Assembly (NCBI RefSeq): GCF_000213555.1
Contig: NZ_GL891983.1
Span: 332,292 to 396,291 of the forward strand
From: Dysgonomonas gadei ATCC BAA-286
GTDB taxonomy: Bacteria; Bacteroidota; Bacteroidia; Bacteroidales; Dysgonomonadaceae
DNA length: 64,000 nucleotides
Direction: 5' to 3'
Positions 1-7,798 of the stretch are shown in pieces. A program made the position numbers and the translations under genes. A model generated the notes under the pieces. The model was given only the letters and a program-made list of their open reading frames with translations, was not told the origin of the DNA and searched no databases. Numbering within the stretch: the stretch's first letter is position 1; each line of letters starts with the position of its first letter.

Positions 1-2583
1 TTTACCTTCCGGATTGCGGAGCAACTTATAACCGTACATATCTCCCATAGAACCGCCTACTTTCGCATAATAATATACAGTTCCGGCTTGCGCTATCATC
101 TGATCCTCATCATTATCCAGATCTTCAGAAAGTTCCATTATCCTATTCCAGTTCTTCGCCCAATTAAAGGAAGCTTTCCATTTGAAGCTACGTTGTTCCA
201 TCAATACCCCGTTCAGGACTACTTCCAGCCCTTGGTTTCTTACTTTTCCGGCATTGATTGTGGCTTTGCCATACCCTGCTGTCGGATCGATAGGTACATC
301 TATAATCTGGTTCTTTGTATAATTCTGATATCCTGTAATATCTATACCTAGCCTGTTTTTAAACATCCGGAAATCTATTCCAGCCTCATAGTTAGTCGAT
401 ATCTCAGGCTTTAGGTTCGCATTATATAATGTTCCCGGTCTTTCAGCGGCACCCGAAAATTCGCTTACCGAGTAATACTTAGCTGTTTTGTACGGGTCTG
501 TATCATTACCTACCTGTGCCCAGGATAATCTCAATTTAGTAAAAGATATCTGAGACGGCATTTTAACGACATCCGACAGGACGAAACTACCGCTGACAGA
601 AGGATAGAAGAATGAATTGTTCTCGATAGGCAACGTACTCGACCAGTCGTTACGTCCGGTCACATCCAAATACAAGAACTTCTTATAATTAATTGTAGCT
701 GTTCCGTACAAGCTGTTAACCTGCTTATCCCGGTTTGTGGACCTCATAGTTGCACTTGTGAAACCATTGGACAATTTATACACACCCGGAGTCACCAATC
801 CTGTGATATATCCCGCCTTGTAACGATATTCACTCTTTCTCATATTGCCTCCGGCAGAAACTCTCAGTCCTAAATCCCGGTTAAACTGCTCTCTGTAAGA
901 GAAAAGAAAGTCTGTATTTATCTCAAAGTAATTGATATCCTCCTCTTTGTAGTAACCTGTAGCAAAGTTGGCCGTATTGTAGGGACGATGCTGTTCTCTC
1001 GCCTCATGCGACATTTCTATACCTGTCCTCACCAGTAAGTCGAACTTCCTTGAGAACTGATACGTCGCACTCGCTGTACCTAATACTGAATTCTTATCCG
1101 TAGGATTTTCCATCTCATAGGCTATCAGATAAGGATTGTCTATATAGCTGCTGAAAGGATGTATCTGCTCTACCTGATCCTTATCTTTTTTCCATATCGG
1201 ACGGTACCAGGCCAAGTCGACGTTAGGATTCTGGAAGATCATAAAATAGGAAATAGACTGGTTGTTATAGCCCGTTCCCGGAAGGTTATCACTATTTCTG
1301 TTGGTAAAGCTCACCTTGGAAGAAAAGCGAAGCTTGTTTGTCACTTTATAGTCAAACGAAGTAGAGACTGATGTCCTTTTGAAGCCGGTATTAGGCATCA
1401 TCCATTCATTGTTCTGATGTGTAAGTGATGCCCTGAAACTCGCCTTATCCGAAGAACCTTCAATGGATATGCTATTGGTGAAGTTGGTACCGGTTCGCCA
1501 AAAGTCCTTTATATTATTTTTGTATGGCTGCCATAACTGCCGTTCCAGACTCTGTCCTTCAACGTTCGGGTCATACTGGAAATACATTTGTCCATCAAAT
1601 TTAGGACCGAATGCACTACTAGTAGAGCCGGTGTTCGTTCCATCCGCCGATGCCCCATATGAATAATACCAATTGCCGTTCTTATCCTTAGCTTGTGTTC
1701 CTTGCCCATATTCATACTGATAATCAGGCCATTTTAAAACATTATCCAGACTAAAGCTGGAACTGAATGTCACTCCTATCCCTTTCTGCTTCGAACCTGA
1801 TTTTGTAGTTATTATCAAAGCTCCGTTTGCAGCACGACTACCATACAAAGCAGCAGCGGAAGCACCTTTCAGGACTGTTATAGACTCAATATCCTCTGGA
1901 TTCAGATCATTCACAGCATCGCCATAGTCGACAGGAATATCACTTCCCGAACCCGCACCGTATGAGTCGGCTCCTGTACCTGTAGCTGAACCTCCAATCG
2001 GGACACCATCAATCACAATAAGAGCATTGTTACCATCCATGTTCATGGAGTTATCTCCACGTAATGAAATACGGGATGTTCCTAATGGCCCTCCGCCGGG
2101 ACTGATTATACTCAACCCAGCGACTTTACCGGAGAGGGCTGTTGCCCAGTTATTAGACTTAGAGTCATTTAAGGCCTGTCCTTCAATATTCTCTGTAGCA
2201 AATCCAAGACCTTTTTCTTCCCGCTTGATCCCCAGTGCCGTAACAACAACTTCATCCAGTTGCTTCTGGTCTTCTTTTAATGTAATCGTGTAGTGTTTAT
2301 TGCTCTCTATCTCCATTTCAACCAGCTGATAGCCTATGTATGAAATGCTCAGGATTCCTGTAGCCGGAGTTTCCAGAGAGAACTTACCATCCATATCCGT
2401 TACCGTACCGACAGAAGTTCCTTTAACTTTTATTGTGGCCCCAATTACAGTTTCGCCACTCTCATCCTTAACCACACCGGTTATTGAGGTTGCCTTATTC
2501 TGGGCATTCAGCATAGAAATACCAAGCAGGAAAAAGAGTATAAGAATGGCTCTCCTGTTTGGTTTCGTCAGATTTACTTTCAT
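1..2583 (-). CDS. SusC/RagA-type TonB-dependent outer-membrane receptor, C-terminus cut by window edge
   Basis: Reading the complement from the ATG at 2583 gives 861 uninterrupted codons to base 1. The start MKVNLTKPNRR is followed by a hydrophobic signal peptide ending near LNAQ. Next comes a carboxypeptidase-regulatory-like beta-sandwich (TSITGVVKDESGETVIGA), a TonB-box-like EVVVTALGI stretch, and a plug domain with DGVPIGG and the SusC motif AALYGSRAANGALIITT. The rest is beta-barrel sequence. SusC proteins are usually about 1,000-1,100 residues, so roughly 150-200 residues lie beyond the left edge. It reads away from the uxa operon on the same strand after a 173-base gap, so it probably begins a different SusC/SusD locus. 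The ligand cannot be told from sequence. The family call is very secure. Confidence 0.95.
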   Translation of the reverse strand, partial: MKVNLTKPNRRAILILFFLLGISMLNAQNKATSITGVVKDESGETVIGATIKVKGTSVGTVTDMDGKFSLETPATGILSISYIGYQLVEMEIESNKHYTITLKEDQKQLDEVVVTALGIKREEKGLGFATENIEGQALNDSKSNNWATALSGKVAGLSIISPGGGPLGTSRISLRGDNSMNMDGNNALIVIDGVPIGGSATGTGADSYGAGSGSDIPVDYGDAVNDLNPEDIESITVLKGASAAALYGSRAANGALIITTKSGSKQKGIGVTFSSSFSLDNVLKWPDYQYEYGQGTQAKDKNGNWYYSYGASADGTNTGSTSSAFGPKFDGQMYFQYDPNVEGQSLERQLWQPYKNNIKDFWRTGTNFTNSISIEGSSDKASFRASLTHQNNEWMMPNTGFKRTSVSTSFDYKVTNKLRFSSKVSFTNRNSDNLPGTGYNNQSISYFMIFQNPNVDLAWYRPIWKKDKDQVEQIHPFSSYIDNPYLIAYEMENPTDKNSVLGTASATYQFSRKFDLLVRTGIEMSHEAREQHRPYNTANFATGYYKEEDINYFEINTDFLFSYREQFNRDLGLRVSAGGNMRKSEYRYKAGYITGLVTPGVYKLSNGFTSATMRSTNRDKQVNSLYGTATINYKKFLYLDVTGRNDWSSTLPIENNSFFYPSVSGSFVLSDVVKMPSQISFTKLRLSWAQVGNDTDPYKTAKYYSVSEFSGAAERPGTLYNANLKPEISTNYEAGIDFRMFKNRLGIDITGYQNYTKNQIIDVPIDPTAGYGKATINAGKVRNQGLEVVLNGVLMEQRSFKWKASFNWAKNWNRIMELSEDLDNDEDQMIAQAGTVYYYAKVGGSMGDMYGYKLLRNPEGK

Positions 2584-2722
2584 CCGTTTATTTTTATTAA
2601 TGATTAAAAACTCACGGGCAAAAGTATCCCTCTATGATTACAGATTCGTTAACACAAAGTTGTTATATGATTAAATTTTGGTAAAAGCTGACCAGGGTAA
2701 TAATAGACTCCAGCCAGCTCTT

Positions 2723-2730
2723 CAAATATA
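2723..2730 (-). promoter_or_regulatory. Candidate -7 box (TATATTTG) for the left-edge susC gene
   Basis: On the minus strand this reads TATATTTG, which fits the Bacteroidetes -7 consensus TAnnTTTG. It would leave a leader of about 130 nt before the susC ATG at 2583. No clear TTTG -33 element is seen at the right distance, so support is limited. Confidence 0.35.
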
Positions 2731-2756
2731 TACATTAATAAAATATTGCCTCTTAA

Positions 2757-4244
2757 TTATAGTGTCACTCCCGACTTAAATATGGCTATTTCCTTAAAGC
2801 CTGTCTCTTCATGTTTCAGATGCTTACCATCACAAACTTCGACCGTAAAGTTGATAAAATCATTCAGCACGATTTCCATGCTGTGCCCTTCGAGCAAGGC
2901 TCCGGCATTAAAGTCTATCCAGTTCTGCTTGAAATTATACAGTTTACTATTAGTCGATATTTTCATTGTAGGAACAAAAGCTCCGAATGGAGTACCACGA
3001 CCTGTTGTAAACAGCACTATCTGACAACCCGACATAGCCAGAGCCGATGCGGCTACAAGGTCGTTACCCGGTGCATTCAGCAGGTTAAGTCCATGCTTTA
3101 CTACCGGCTGGCCATAATCCAACACATCCACGACTTCCGAGTTACCACCCTTTTGGGTACAGCCCAGCGATTTATCTTCAAGGGTAGTAATGCCCCCGGC
3201 TTTATTCCCCGGTGAAGGATTTTCATATATCGGCTGGTCGAACTTGCGGAAGTAATGCTTGAAGTTATTGATTAACAACACTGTATCATCAAAAACTTTT
3301 TTTGTCTCGGCACGGTTCATCAGGATAGTTTCGGCTCCGAACATTTCGGGCACTTCGGTAAGGATGCTTGTTCCCCCCTGTGCTATCAGCCAGTCGGAGA
3401 ACTGCCCTACCAACGGATTGGCTGTAATACCGGAAAAGCCGTCGCTACCACCACACTTCAGTCCTACTTTCAGTTTCGATAATGGAAGTGGTTCGCGTTT
3501 GTCGTTACGCATATTCTCTACCAGTTCCTTCATCAGCTGAAAACCTGTTTCTATTTCATCCTGTACTTCCTGTGCAATAAGAAATTTAACCCGCTTATCG
3601 TCCCATTCGCCCATTACTTTTTTGAAGTCCTTCTGCTGATTGTTTTCACAACCGAGGCTCATTACCAATACGCCGCCTGCATTAGGATGTTTGGCCAGTG
3701 CCGCCAATGCCTTCTGGGTATTGACATGATCGTCACCAAGTTGGGAACAGCCATAGTTATGAGTATAGACACGTATATCGTCTATATGGGAAACATCAAG
3801 TTCGTTTTTTATACGGTTGATAATAGCCTGTGCCTGTCCGTTTACACAGCCTACGGTAGGAACAATCCACAGTTCATTGCGGATACCCATTTCGCCATTG
3901 TAACGCAGATAACCGTTTATAGTAAGGTTACTCTTTTTTATATCCAGTTTCGGATGAACCGGAACATAAGCGTATTGGAGATCGTCATGCAAATTGGTCT
4001 TCACATTCTGCGTATGTACGTGCTCACCGATATGAATATCAGTTGTAGCATGTCCTATAGGGTAACCGTATTTGATAACGTCTTCGTTTGCTTTTATCTC
4101 GTCTATTGCAAACTTATGGCCTGTAGGGATCGTATTCCTGATAGTGACTTTTTTGCCGTCTATATCCAGAATATCACCTTCACCCAGATCATCTATTGCC
4201 ACACAGACATTATCTGTAGGGGCTATTTTAAGATATTTATTCAT
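2757..4244 (-). CDS. uxaA: Altronate dehydratase
   Basis: It dehydrates D-altronate to 2-keto-3-deoxygluconate in the cytoplasm, the third step of galacturonate breakdown. The 495-residue length matches the full-length family. An N-terminal SAF-type domain (about residues 1-90: DNVCVAIDDLGEGD, IKANEDVIKYGYPIGHA) precedes the large UxaA catalytic region with NGYLRYNGEMGIRNELWIVP, SLGCENNQQ, LKCGGSDGFSG and GNKAGGITTLEDKSLG. I place the start at the ATG at 4244 because AAGGAG lies just upstream, which is unusual here. The reading frame stays open a further 21 codons upstream, but that stretch covers the repeat-like spacer. It lies last in the DUF4861-uxaB-HIT-uxaA order, separated from the HIT gene by a 237-base repeat-containing gap. 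Confidence 0.93.
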   Translation of the reverse strand: MNKYLKIAPTDNVCVAIDDLGEGDILDIDGKKVTIRNTIPTGHKFAIDEIKANEDVIKYGYPIGHATTDIHIGEHVHTQNVKTNLHDDLQYAYVPVHPKLDIKKSNLTINGYLRYNGEMGIRNELWIVPTVGCVNGQAQAIINRIKNELDVSHIDDIRVYTHNYGCSQLGDDHVNTQKALAALAKHPNAGGVLVMSLGCENNQQKDFKKVMGEWDDKRVKFLIAQEVQDEIETGFQLMKELVENMRNDKREPLPLSKLKVGLKCGGSDGFSGITANPLVGQFSDWLIAQGGTSILTEVPEMFGAETILMNRAETKKVFDDTVLLINNFKHYFRKFDQPIYENPSPGNKAGGITTLEDKSLGCTQKGGNSEVVDVLDYGQPVVKHGLNLLNAPGNDLVAASALAMSGCQIVLFTTGRGTPFGAFVPTMKISTNSKLYNFKQNWIDFNAGALLEGHSMEIVLNDFINFTVEVCDGKHLKHEETGFKEIAIFKSGVTL

Positions 4245-4247
4245 TTC

Positions 4248-4256
4248 TGTTTTCTC
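4248..4256 (-). promoter_or_regulatory. Ribosome-binding site that decides the uxaA start
   Basis: The complement reads AAAAAAGGAGAAAACAGAA before the ATG at 4244. AAGGAG is a clear Shine-Dalgarno core, rare in this window, and it favours 4244 over the longer open frame. Confidence 0.6.
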
Positions 4257-4277
4257 CTTTTTTTCTATTGATCGTAG

Positions 4278-4476
4278 AAAAAGTTGACAAACTTGACACT
4301 TTTTCATTTTTTTTAGCTGTCACATTTTTTTGTATAAAAAGTAACAAAAGTAACACTCTTTGCATACTTTCTTTTTTGTCACTGTTTCAGTAAACACCGG
4401 GGTTACCGAACATTGTATCAAAGAACTATAAACCGGCTATTACAAACCGGTAACTTCATCATATAGATAAAGTTTT
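4278..4476 (-). repeat. Intergenic repeat cassette, copy A
   Basis: This is the spacer between the HIT gene stop (4482) and uxaA. Read on the minus strand it starts with AAAACTTTATCTATAT (4476-4461), only a few bases after the HIT stop. A GTGTTACTTTTGTTACTTTT unit follows at 4356-4337, and a diverged version with GTCAAGTTTGTCAAC lies at about 4304-4278. The order of parts matches the other three cassettes (24708-24929, 33029-33337, 51778-52200). The role is unknown. Confidence 0.7.
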
Positions 4477-4481
4477 CAGAT

Positions 4482-4901
4482 TTACATCAACCTGCTCCTG
4501 ATAGATGCCAGTACGTCCATATACTCTTCATCGGATAAATAAACCTTCTGCGGATTCATCGTAAAAGTAGAACCAAAATCCGGGCCATCCGTATATTTAG
4601 GGACTAAGTGCATATGCAGGTGCGGCAATTTGTCAGAGTAAGCACCGTAATTAATTTTAGGGGCGGCGAATATATCTTTCAATGCCTTAGCTACCTTATT
4701 TACGTCCTGCATATATGATAAAAGTGTATTATTGTCCAATTCGTATAGCTCTTTTGCATGACCTTCGTAAGCAACAATACACCGTCCCAGATAGGTTTGC
4801 TCCCTGAAAAGATATACAGTAGACACATTCAGTTTGCAAATTTCAATCATCAGATCGTGCTGTGTCTGATTTTTATTGCAATATAAACAATCGTTATTCA
4901 T
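4482..4901 (-). CDS. HIT family protein (nucleotide-binding hydrolase/transferase fold)
   Basis: This 139-residue protein carries the histidine triad HLHMHLV at residues 94-100 (His94, 96 and 98), the signature of the HIT superfamily. An N-terminal CLYC pair (Cys5 and Cys8) resembles the zinc-binding N-terminus of many HIT proteins. HIT enzymes hydrolyse or transfer nucleoside monophosphates. The substrate here cannot be read from sequence. No signal peptide is seen, so it is cytoplasmic. It lies between uxaB (62-base gap) and uxaA (237-base gap) on the same strand, so it is probably transcribed with the galacturonate genes. I know of no required role for a HIT protein in that pathway. Confidence 0.85.
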   Translation of the reverse strand: MNNDCLYCNKNQTQHDLMIEICKLNVSTVYLFREQTYLGRCIVAYEGHAKELYELDNNTLLSYMQDVNKVAKALKDIFAAPKINYGAYSDKLPHLHMHLVPKYTDGPDFGSTFTMNPQKVYLSDEEYMDVLASIRSRLM

Positions 4902-4925
4902 AATCGTTCATGTGTATATTGACAG

Positions 4926-4952
4926 TGGACAATGTTTCAGTTCCATTGTCCA
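4926..4952 (-). other. Hairpin between uxaB and the HIT gene
   Basis: TGGACAATG (4926-4934) and CATTGTCCA (4944-4952) form a perfect 9-bp stem with a 9-base loop directly downstream of the uxaB stop at 4964. No U-run follows, so it looks more like an mRNA-end or processing stem than a standard terminator. The words GTGGACAATG and GTCCATTGTC recur in the spacer near 33005, so it may be part of an intergenic repeat. Confidence 0.5.
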
Positions 4953-4963
4953 TCATCAATTAA

Positions 4964-6406
4964 TTAATTTATTAAAGATTGCAATGCGCTCTGCATTCCA
5001 TGGTTCAATATCAACTCTACATCCTTAGATACTTCATCGATAAACTGAGGTACCGCAGAGAAATTTTCTTTCCACATCTCCTTATTGTTAACAATACCTG
5101 CTACCCATCCTTTGATATTGTTTTTATCGTATGTTTTTTGAATAAACTCGATAAATTCAGGGGTATCATTCGGTGTGAAATTCTTCGCAGCCGACTGACC
5201 TGTATAAAGCACCAGTAGTGCAGCAAAAGAAAATGTGGTCAGTTTTGCATTCTTATCCAGCTTCTTACTGCAGTCATATACCGTAGGATAATCCCGTGTC
5301 TCCCATTTAGAGATGGAATTTAAAGAAATATCTTTCAGATAATGTTTCAGATACGGGTTGTAGAAACGTTCTAGTATTTTAGCAGCAAAGGCGTTCAGGT
5401 CTTCCGGATCTTCGTCAATACACGGTAATACTTCTTCGGCTACCATCTTATTGATATACTTTTCTACTTCGGGTGTATTGAAAGCATCCATCACCGTTTC
5501 GCAACCAAGCTGGAGAGCCACAGGCACCATAGCTGTATGCGAGCCGTTAAGGATACGTACTTTCTTGGCGCGGAAAGCTTTGATATCGTCCATAAACAAA
5601 ACATTCAATCCGGCTTTATCCAATGGGAATTTTTCTTTGATGATACTGTCGCCGCCGATAGCCCATACATGGAAATATTCACCTTTGACTACGAGATTAT
5701 CATCAAACCCAATCTCAGTTTTAATTTCATCGATATTCTCGCGTGGAAAGCCCGGCACAATACGGTCTACCAAAGTATCATAGAAATGACAAGATGTATT
5801 TACCCAGTCAATAAAGCCTTCTCCCAAATTGTTATGTCTGGCATGTTTTAGTACATAATTGTGAAGTGTGGAGCCATTATCTTCAATAAGTTCACAGCAG
5901 ATAATAAGCAATCCTTTATCTTTAGCTCCATTGAATTTCTGATAGCGCTTGTGTAATAATGCTGTCATCTTTGCAGGGAACGATTTTGGTGGCTGGGCAT
6001 TCAGGTCGTCACCTTCTTCGTAGCGGATACCGGCTTCTGTGGTATTGGAAATTATCATCTCAAGCCCTTCGCTCAGAAATAGTTTTTCGTATTCCGCATA
6101 CTGACTGTAAGGATTCATGATATCCATGATACTTTTTACCAAAGCGACTTCTTTCACAGGTTTCTTGTCCTTTATACCTTCGAGGTAAACATGGTACATA
6201 CTGTCCTGATCCTTGAACATCTTTACCATATTCTCACCACCGCCTATCGGCTGTACAGCAATGATGCCGTGGTTCATTACACCTGCATTATTCGCTTTAT
6301 CTATCATCCAGTCTACAAAAGCGCGAAGAAAATTTCCTTCGCCGAATTGAAGTATTTTTACTGGTAAATCTTTTTTCTCTACTGTTGTTTTATTAAGTGG
6401 CTTCAT
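4964..6406 (-). CDS. uxaB: Tagaturonate reductase (altronate oxidoreductase)
   Basis: It reduces D-tagaturonate to D-altronate with NADH in the cytoplasm, directly before UxaA. At 480 residues it has the usual family length. The N-terminal Rossmann-type half begins VKILQFGEGNFLRAFVDWM (about residues 16-34), followed by ISNTTEAGI. The C-terminal half carries VRILNGSHTAMVP, the polyol dehydrogenase-type active-site region. The stop is 62 bases before the HIT gene and the start is 26 bases after the DUF4861 stop, which suggests an operon. The first enzyme of the path, uronate isomerase UxaC, and the KDG kinase and aldolase are not in this window. Confidence 0.94.
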   Translation of the reverse strand: MKPLNKTTVEKKDLPVKILQFGEGNFLRAFVDWMIDKANNAGVMNHGIIAVQPIGGGENMVKMFKDQDSMYHVYLEGIKDKKPVKEVALVKSIMDIMNPYSQYAEYEKLFLSEGLEMIISNTTEAGIRYEEGDDLNAQPPKSFPAKMTALLHKRYQKFNGAKDKGLLIICCELIEDNGSTLHNYVLKHARHNNLGEGFIDWVNTSCHFYDTLVDRIVPGFPRENIDEIKTEIGFDDNLVVKGEYFHVWAIGGDSIIKEKFPLDKAGLNVLFMDDIKAFRAKKVRILNGSHTAMVPVALQLGCETVMDAFNTPEVEKYINKMVAEEVLPCIDEDPEDLNAFAAKILERFYNPYLKHYLKDISLNSISKWETRDYPTVYDCSKKLDKNAKLTTFSFAALLVLYTGQSAAKNFTPNDTPEFIEFIQKTYDKNNIKGWVAGIVNNKEMWKENFSAVPQFIDEVSKDVELILNHGMQSALQSLIN

Positions 6407-6432
6407 GATATAAGTTTTTATTATAGTTGACT

Positions 6433-7638
6433 TTAATTCTTAATAGTATATGTTATCGGATTATTCAAGCGGGCCAGTACTTCATCTATACATTTCATAA
6501 AATCGTCTTTGGTCACAACCGGTTCTTTATCCAGTTCCCATGTAGGCATAAAATAATATTCGACATAACCATTCTCAGGTTCAAGCACCAATATATGATT
6601 CAGATCATCGCTTGTTATCTCTTTAACCTGCCGTGTGTGCGCAAACACAACAAGACCCTGCATATCGTTATTCAGGCTTTGCTTACCAAAAGTAGCTATG
6701 TAAGACCATTTACTGTCCTTACTATTGCTAACGATAAGTTCCGCTTCTTTCATTGTTATAATCCCTGTAGCAATATTAATCTTTTTATCCACAAGCAACT
6801 CCATACGTGAAGCACGGCTACCTGCATCAATGGATATCAGCGAAGTAAGATCGCATTTTACACCATTCGCATCCCATCCGTAATAAATTGTTTTCACCTG
6901 CGACCGTATTTTACCATCGGCAGGAATATAGCAAGTCATACTGTCTTTCTTTTCCACTCGGACAGCTTTTTGTCCGTTCCATACAGCGATAGTCCCGATT
7001 CCCAAAGCAGTTCCGACTTTCATATTATCCATTCCCCAGTCTGCCATATTATGATAGTTATCAAAACCATCAACCCCTACAGCAGGAAGGACGATATCGG
7101 AAGTCTTTTTACCAAATACGTCTATTGCATTACGATTATCCAGATAGAAACGGAAAGCAACTTTATCGCTCTCCCAACCAGGACCTTCATATTTGATATA
7201 ATAAGAATGATCTCTGAATGTTCCGGGCAGACTTATATAATTGGGCTTCACCCATGAGTAACCGCCTACATATTTATGTCCTTCGAAGTCCCCGCCTATT
7301 TTGTGAGATAGTTCAGCATAGCTACGCTTGGGATAAGCATTGGCTGTACCCGGCCTTAATGAAATCAGAATTTCACTATTAGCATCTATTTTATCAACAG
7401 GCAGTATTGCCAGTTGTCTTCCTTTTGCATCCGTAATTATTTCAACGGGAACATCTGTATTATTTATGGTCGCCAAGTAATTACCTAAAGAAAGATTCAG
7501 TTCATCAACAGGTATCTCCAAGGTATAATCAACAACTGCCTGCCCCGAATTATTCTTCACTGAGATGTTTTGCGCCGACAAGAAAACGTTTATCTGTAAA
7601 AACAAAAACAGACAAATAAAAAATAACTTTTTATACAT
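6433..7638 (-). CDS. Secreted DUF4861-family protein
   Basis: The protein of about 401 residues begins with a strong signal peptide (MYKKLFFICLFLFLQINVFLSAQ). The rest resembles DUF4861, a Bacteroidetes family often found in pectin loci, with the stretches GGDFEGHKYVGGYSW, YIKYEGPGWESDKVAFRFYLD and MADWGMDNMKVG. The biochemical role of the family is not known to me; a sugar-binding or hydrolytic role is only a guess. I chose 7638 because the signal peptide starts there. An in-frame ATG at 7656 is also possible. The open frame up to 7752 crosses the predicted promoter and is unlikely to be translated. It is the first gene of the uxa transcription unit. Confidence 0.8.
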   Translation of the reverse strand: MYKKLFFICLFLFLQINVFLSAQNISVKNNSGQAVVDYTLEIPVDELNLSLGNYLATINNTDVPVEIITDAKGRQLAILPVDKIDANSEILISLRPGTANAYPKRSYAELSHKIGGDFEGHKYVGGYSWVKPNYISLPGTFRDHSYYIKYEGPGWESDKVAFRFYLDNRNAIDVFGKKTSDIVLPAVGVDGFDNYHNMADWGMDNMKVGTALGIGTIAVWNGQKAVRVEKKDSMTCYIPADGKIRSQVKTIYYGWDANGVKCDLTSLISIDAGSRASRMELLVDKKINIATGIITMKEAELIVSNSKDSKWSYIATFGKQSLNNDMQGLVVFAHTRQVKEITSDDLNHILVLEPENGYVEYYFMPTWELDKEPVVTKDDFMKCIDEVLARLNNPITYTIKN

Positions 7639-7723
7639 TATAGAATAATTGTTCATTGGTCTTTTTTTAAGGTTAGAAATTCTTATAAACGGTGTAAAAG
7701 TAAACATTATTCTGCTCCTATAG

Positions 7724-7731
7724 CAAATATA
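7724..7731 (-). promoter_or_regulatory. Promoter of the DUF4861-uxaB-HIT-uxaA unit
   Basis: The minus strand reads TATATTTG here, fitting TAnnTTTG. About 18 bases upstream lies CTTTG (7754-7750), fitting the TTTG -33 element. Both elements and the spacing agree with the Bacteroidetes sigma-70 pattern. This gives a leader of about 80 nt before the start at 7638. Confidence 0.6.
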
Positions 7732-7753
7732 GGAGTAACGAATCAAATACAAA

Positions 7754-7784
7754 GGGGTGTTTTTGACTTAATTAGTTTCACCCC
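7754..7784. promoter_or_regulatory. Imperfect palindrome GGGGTG-N19-CACCCC, candidate activator site
   Basis: A 31-bp inverted repeat has six-base outer arms GGGGTG and CACCCC and an AT-rich middle. It abuts the -33 element of the predicted uxa-operon promoter, where an activator would bind. One arm plus the -33 region (AACACCCCTTTGTA on the minus strand, 7761-7748) recurs as AACACCCCTCTGTA upstream of susC 1 at 12385-12398. The site also lies just past the HTCS 1 stop at 7799, so a terminator role is possible, but the 19-base loop and lack of a U-run argue against it. Confidence 0.45.
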
Positions 7785-7798
7785 GTATATTTACATTA

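Noticed and set aside
3687..4271. Open plus-strand frame of 194 codons
   Set aside because: It is antisense to uxaA and shows no domain or signal peptide of its own.
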